Shown here: positions 6,581 through 9,675 of the stretch, one piece after another
How positions within the stretch are numbered: position 1 is the first letter of the stretch
Layout of the letters: each line of letters opens with the position of its first letter
From: Treponema sp.
GTDB taxonomy: Bacteria > Spirochaetota > Spirochaetia > Treponematales > Treponemataceae
Reading direction: 5' to 3'
Length of the DNA: 9,675 nucleotides
Assembly (NCBI GenBank): GCA_016297405.1
Contig: JAEDGP010000071.1
Span: 1 to 9,675, forward strand
The notes under the pieces: generated by a model
What the model was told of the DNA's origin: nothing
What the model saw: only the letters and a program-made list of their open reading frames with translations
Databases searched by the model: none
Translations under genes and position numbers: made by a program

Positions 6581-7633
6581 TTATTCTTCTTCATCCCACA
6601 ACTGGATTACAGGAGCCTGAGTATCGTCTTGTCCAAGTTTCAGTTTTACTCCGCCAGAAACAGCATGAACATATTCTGCACACTGCCTCCAGCCCAAAGA
6701 AGCTGTCATATCATTTTTTGTCCAATCATGCTTTGCAGCATAGGAACTATTCTTTACATTCAGATTGAATTTATAACTTACGCTTATTGCAGGCAGGTAA
6801 GTAGCCACGCCTTCAACACTCTCCCGCACATCAATGCGTTCAGCTACACTTACAAAAACTGTATCCTTGATTCCAACCTGAAAACCAGCATCAATAATGG
6901 CATTCTGAAAAAATGGGGTTGTAAAATCAAATGAACAGCCCAAAATCAAATCATCGGTCTTTACGAAATTTGCAGCAACACCTGTTTTTAAAGTAAGAAT
7001 AGTAGGGAACCCATCCACTTTTTCATCAAAATCAATGCCAACAAGTTCTGCGTCATTATAAACCTTACCAAGATTCATGAAAGAAGCACCAATTCTGAAA
7101 TCTTTCATAAAACCAAGCTCATCCTTGCGGTAAAGAAAACCAACATCAGCACCCACAGACCAGTCAGTACCAGCATCCCAAAGATAGCCGCCATACAGAT
7201 TTACACCAAAACTCAGCTGTTCAAAAACCCGTTTTGAAAGACCTGCGCGAAAGTTAATTGATTTTCCAAGATACAAGTCTTCTGCCTCACAAAAAACACC
7301 TTCAGTCATTCCGCTAAAAACAAACATTTTTGAAGGAATCAAAATTCCAGTCTGAAAAGCAGAATTAAAAGTATCACCAAAATCACCATTGTTGATCAGC
7401 GCAGAAAAACCAAAATCAAGCTGAACACGATTTTCCATTGCAGGCAATGCAGGATTAAAAACTATGGAATCAGGTCCAGGAGCAAAAACCCCGCCTCCAG
7501 CAACGGAATTTGCAGCAGATAATTGAGTTGGACTAGACAATGTCCAAAGTCCCTGACCTCCAGCTGGCGGATTATAAGCAAAAGCCGAAACCGAAAGCAA
7601 TGCTGTGGCAGCCATAATCAAAATCTTTTTCAT
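6581..7633 (-). CDS. FadL/PorV-like (UPF0164-type) outer-membrane barrel protein
   Basis: A 350-residue exported protein. GGAG 6 nt upstream selects the ATG at 7633, which starts a classic signal peptide (MKKILIMAATALLSVSAFA, then YNPP). The ATG at 7645 lacks a ribosome site. The mature protein starts with a glycine-rich segment and a PDSIVFNPALPAM motif (55-66). This resembles the N-terminal region of FadL/PorV/UPF0164 barrels, followed by alternating strands with many aromatic and Gly residues (FRAGLSKRV, LSFGVNLYGGYLW, FRIGASFMNLG). Treponemes carry several such proteins, proposed to move hydrophobic compounds across the outer membrane. The last residues (DDTQAPVIQLWDEEE) lie beyond the barrel and resemble the linkers between the Ig repeats of the next gene. 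The stop codon (TAATG) overlaps a possible ATG of that gene, so the two are surely cotranscribed. Specific substrate unknown. Confidence 0.82.
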   Translation of the reverse strand: MKKILIMAATALLSVSAFAYNPPAGGQGLWTLSSPTQLSAANSVAGGGVFAPGPDSIVFNPALPAMENRVQLDFGFSALINNGDFGDTFNSAFQTGILIPSKMFVFSGMTEGVFCEAEDLYLGKSINFRAGLSKRVFEQLSFGVNLYGGYLWDAGTDWSVGADVGFLYRKDELGFMKDFRIGASFMNLGKVYNDAELVGIDFDEKVDGFPTILTLKTGVAANFVKTDDLILGCSFDFTTPFFQNAIIDAGFQVGIKDTVFVSVAERIDVRESVEGVATYLPAISVSYKFNLNVKNSSYAAKHDWTKNDMTASLGWRQCAEYVHAVSGGVKLKLGQDDTQAPVIQLWDEEE

Positions 7634-7751
7634 AATAAACTCCATGTATTCTCAAAAATTATTTTCAATCAATTTCTTTCAATATACTAAAATAGAACAA
7701 ATTATTCCATAAAAAGATACAATATGAAAAAATCTGCATCCAGGCAGGACC

Positions 7752-7788
7752 TTTTATAAATGCAAACATCATTTTTTCATTTATAAAA
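7752..7788. promoter_or_regulatory. 11-bp perfect inverted repeat in divergent intergenic region
   Basis: TTTTATAAATG (7752-7762) and CATTTATAAAA (7778-7788) are perfect inverted copies separated by 15 bp. They lie in the 211-bp gap between the divergent barrel gene and the plus-strand gene, 20 bp upstream of the latter's -35 box. Arm length and centre-to-centre distance (26 bp) suit a dimeric regulator or a pair of sites. It has no adjoining U tract with GC-rich stem, so it is a poor terminator. I found no convincing sigma-70 promoter for the barrel operon in this gap. Confidence 0.5.
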
Positions 7789-7808
7789 CTTTAGTCTCTG
7801 TTCAAAAC

Positions 7809-7837
7809 TTGACATATGATTTTTTTTATTTCATTAT
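7809..7837 (+). promoter_or_regulatory. Strong promoter for the plus-strand gene
   Basis: TTGACA (7809-7814, perfect) and CATTAT (7832-7837, four of six) are separated by 17 bp. Transcription is predicted to start at about 7843-7845, which is where the ATG of the gene lies. The TTG of the -35 box is in frame with the gene and could be misread as a start codon. Confidence 0.7.
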
Positions 7838-7844
7838 TAAAGAT

Positions 7845-9401
7845 ATGAGTAATTTCAGTTCCGGCGGTTTTTTCAGCAATCTCTTCTCGTCCCTTTTTGG
7901 AAAAAGTGACGCTGAAGCAGATAAAAAGCGACAATTAAAAAACATTGCAAAAAGCCTTTCAAAATCAAAATACAATAAATTCTATAAATATGGCGGAAAC
8001 GAAGCTTTGCCTTCAATCGCCAAGTTTTTCTACGAAATTTACAAGGCAATTTATCCAGCTCAATCCATGTTCCATCAGATTCAGAACAAAGAGATTCTTA
8101 AAAACCTCGTAATCGACTATTCAACTCCGGACAATATCAAGGAAATCGAAGAATCTCTTTCTGAAGAAAAAATCATTCAGATGAGCAAGCAGATTCCTTT
8201 GCAGAATCTAAAAGATCAGGTTCCACAAAGGGTTTCTGAATATGCAGATTACTTTAACCTTGAAAAGATCACAGAAGTGGACAACCTTTACAAACAACTC
8301 ATGGGCTTCCGCGATTTCTGTACTTTTGATTACTATTTTTTCATCAAGAAATTCAACAAAACCTTGAAGGAAGGTTCTTTCTTAAACGCACCGGCCTTTG
8401 AAAAAATCAACGCTGAATACATTCTTGATGATTTAAAGGATTTTATGGCTATCGCCTGGGCTCTTCCTCTTGATGCAGACTGGACAAATCTGTTCAAACT
8501 TCTGAAAGCATACAAAGGCAAGGAACCAGTCCAGCTTGTAGTATGGAAAAAGATTCTTACAAGACTTGGATCAATAAAAAGCTCACGCACTTTCGAGATG
8601 ATGATAAAGCTCATCAGCGCAAATCCAGCCATCACTGTAGAACCGAACAATCTTTCATCAAATATAATTGAACCTCATCTTGACCAGCTCAAGCATCAGA
8701 CAGAAGAAACTGTAAACAAGCTTGTGCAAAAAGCGACTTCCGAAAAGACAAATGACATTTCCAAGCAGCTTTTTGGCGAAAGCGAAGTTATGATGCTTCC
8801 AAATTACAATGAATCCTTGAATTCCATTTTTGAAAGAAAAGGAATCATTACATTCAATAACTGCGCCGCTCTTTCCTACCTGAAAAACTTCCTCATCGAA
8901 GTTGTAAAAAAAGACATCCGCGAATATTACGACCTTGTTATCGTTCGCGGCCAGTGGGAATCACAATCTTTGTGCGCTCCATTCTCAGACGGATACAATT
9001 CACTGCTCATGATTTCAGATAAAATCACAGTCTTTGATAAGGAACTGGCAGAAGATGGTCCAATCGGAATAAAAATCAAGACTCTGCTTCCAAAGACCGA
9101 GCGAGACAATGGCGCAAAAAACATTATCAGTCGCCTTGTAAACGACGCAAACACAGATGCTTACACTTACATCGTAGAAAGCACAAGAAACCTTATCACA
9201 ATGGGGAAAATCATCAAATCCCTTGTTGATGACATTGCAAAACAGAAACCTCAGATTATTTCCAACTGGAATGAGCTTTCGCGCTATTCGGATATTCCAA
9301 TGAGCGAATTCAATGTAAGTCTGTACAAAAAAATCTATCTGTTCACTTCATTGATAAAGACATGTCTTGTCCAGCAGGAAATAACCCACGAACAGGAATA
9401 G
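7845..9401 (+). CDS. Uncharacterised spirochaetal protein (DUF5312-like), probably leaderless
   Basis: A 518-residue protein. From memory it resembles DUF5312, a treponemal family of unknown function; I could not search. There is no signal peptide or membrane segment. After a Gly/Ser/Phe-rich start (MSNFSSGGFFSNLFSSLFGK) the protein is largely helical and charged, rich in Lys, Glu, Ile and Leu, so it is probably cytoplasmic. I choose the ATG at 7845. A frame extending to TTG at 7809 would add twelve residues, but that TTG is the first half of a perfect -35 box with a -10 box at 7832-7837, so it lies upstream of the transcript. No Shine-Dalgarno precedes 7845 (only TTAAAGAT). The gene is divergent from the envelope operon and ends at its own terminator. 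No catalytic motif is visible. Confidence 0.85.
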   Translation: MSNFSSGGFFSNLFSSLFGKSDAEADKKRQLKNIAKSLSKSKYNKFYKYGGNEALPSIAKFFYEIYKAIYPAQSMFHQIQNKEILKNLVIDYSTPDNIKEIEESLSEEKIIQMSKQIPLQNLKDQVPQRVSEYADYFNLEKITEVDNLYKQLMGFRDFCTFDYYFFIKKFNKTLKEGSFLNAPAFEKINAEYILDDLKDFMAIAWALPLDADWTNLFKLLKAYKGKEPVQLVVWKKILTRLGSIKSSRTFEMMIKLISANPAITVEPNNLSSNIIEPHLDQLKHQTEETVNKLVQKATSEKTNDISKQLFGESEVMMLPNYNESLNSIFERKGIITFNNCAALSYLKNFLIEVVKKDIREYYDLVIVRGQWESQSLCAPFSDGYNSLLMISDKITVFDKELAEDGPIGIKIKTLLPKTERDNGAKNIISRLVNDANTDAYTYIVESTRNLITMGKIIKSLVDDIAKQKPQIISNWNELSRYSDIPMSEFNVSLYKKIYLFTSLIKTCLVQQEITHEQE

Positions 9402-9414
9402 AAAATAAATCGAA

Positions 9415-9467
9415 GCTGTCCAGAAATGAAATTCATTTCAGAATCGGGCAGCCTTTTTATTTTTTTT
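9415..9467 (+). terminator. Rho-independent terminator of the 518-aa gene
   Basis: An outer stem GCTGTCC/GGGCAGC (9415-9421 with 9446-9452, one G-U pair) encloses an inner hairpin GAAATG/CATTTC. It is followed by C, five T, A and eight T. It begins 14 bases after the stop codon. Confidence 0.88.
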
Positions 9468-9507
9468 CAATATTTTCCATTATTATCCACCTGTTTCTAA
9501 CGTTTGC

Positions 9508-9536
9508 TTGAAACATTCATCGGTTTCATTTATATT
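9508..9536 (+). promoter_or_regulatory. Strong promoter facing the tandem hairpin repeats
   Basis: TTGAAA (9508-9513) and TATATT (9531-9536) are 17 bp apart, five of six matches at each box. The spacer contains a 6-bp inverted repeat, TGAAAC/GTTTCA (9509-9514 with 9523-9528), a possible operator. The predicted start, about 9543, is only some 8 bp before repeat copy B. Whatever it serves lies beyond the window edge or is the repeat RNA itself. Confidence 0.65.
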
Positions 9537-9550
9537 CATAAAACTACCTA

Positions 9551-9623
9551 ATACGTCGAGTCAAGGCACGCTAACGCTCAAGGCCTTGACTTCGCCGTTT
9601 TCAGGGGTTGTGATAAACCCTAA
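9551..9623. repeat. Dispersed double-hairpin repeat, copy B
   Basis: The first 61 bp are identical to copy A at 2961-3021. The first hairpin (bulged 11-bp stem) is intact. The second stem has two mismatches compared with copy A (AAACCCTAAA in place of AACCCCTGAA), so it is weakened. The unit repeats with a period of 73 bp into copy C. Positions 9402-9675 hold no gene that I can support. Confidence 0.92.
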
Positions 9624-9675
9624 ATACGTCGAGTCAAGGCACGCTAACGCTCAAGGCCTTGACTTCGCCGTTTTC
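9624..9675. repeat. Dispersed double-hairpin repeat, copy C (cut by window edge)
   Basis: The visible 52 bp are identical to the start of copies A and B, including the whole first hairpin. The copy continues past the end of the window, so the number of tandem units is unknown. Confidence 0.92.

Noticed and set aside
3384..7633. A type IX secretion or gliding locus
   Set aside because: The barrel and the Ig/OmpA protein recall PorV-like and PorE-like proteins, but no other components and no sorting domains are visible. Similar folds alone do not justify the call.
7634..7751. A sigma-70 promoter for the barrel operon
   Set aside because: Several TTGxxx hexamers occur on the minus strand (for example near 7710 and 7675), but none has a reasonable -10 box at 16-18 bp, so I do not assign one.
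9551..9675. A CRISPR array, given direct repeats with hairpins
   Set aside because: The repeated portion is about 61 bp with only about 12 bp between copies, the spacers are not unique sequences of normal length, an identical copy sits alone at 2961, and no cas gene is present.

Overview
The window looks like a chromosomal segment from a spirochaete, most likely a gut or rumen-type Treponema. The clues are a low to moderate GC content, a FadL/UPF0164-like outer-membrane barrel of the treponemal kind, a large Ig-repeat/OmpA protein, a Cache-HAMP methyl-accepting chemotaxis protein, and a 518-residue cytoplasmic protein resembling a spirochaete-restricted family of unknown function. The genus call rests on protein recognition by eye; no search was run.

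Layout. Positions 1-371 hold no gene but a mosaic of repeats and small hairpins, including a 123-bp segment present twice. Each copy carries the last 18 nt of tRNA-Asn plus its terminator. A complete tRNA-Asn(GTT) follows on the minus strand (372-444) with a near-consensus promoter. Next, all on the minus strand, come a chemotaxis receptor (560-2647), a 73-residue unknown protein (2714-2935), ribosomal protein bS21 (3081-3287, with its own promoter, strong Shine-Dalgarno and terminator), a 1060-residue secreted Ig-repeat/OmpA protein (3384-6566) and a barrel protein (6581-7633). The last two form a tight operon. A 211-bp divergent regulatory region contains an 11-bp inverted repeat and a strong promoter for the only plus-strand gene (7845-9401), which appears to be leaderless. 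That gene ends at a clear terminator. The last 140 bases carry another strong promoter pointing right into tandem copies of a hairpin repeat that also occurs at 2961-3034.

How it fits together. The barrel and the Ig/OmpA protein plausibly form one envelope module: an outer-membrane barrel, a stalk of eight Ig-like domains, and a peptidoglycan-binding anchor. The barrel ends in the same kind of linker that joins the Ig repeats of its neighbour. The receptor senses a periplasmic ligand for chemotaxis. I found no defence system, CRISPR array, transposase or phage gene. The points most worth following up are the leaderless gene, the hairpin repeat family with its promoter, the tRNA-Asn fragments (one antisense to the tRNA T arm just past its terminator) and the two-class Ig repeat pattern.
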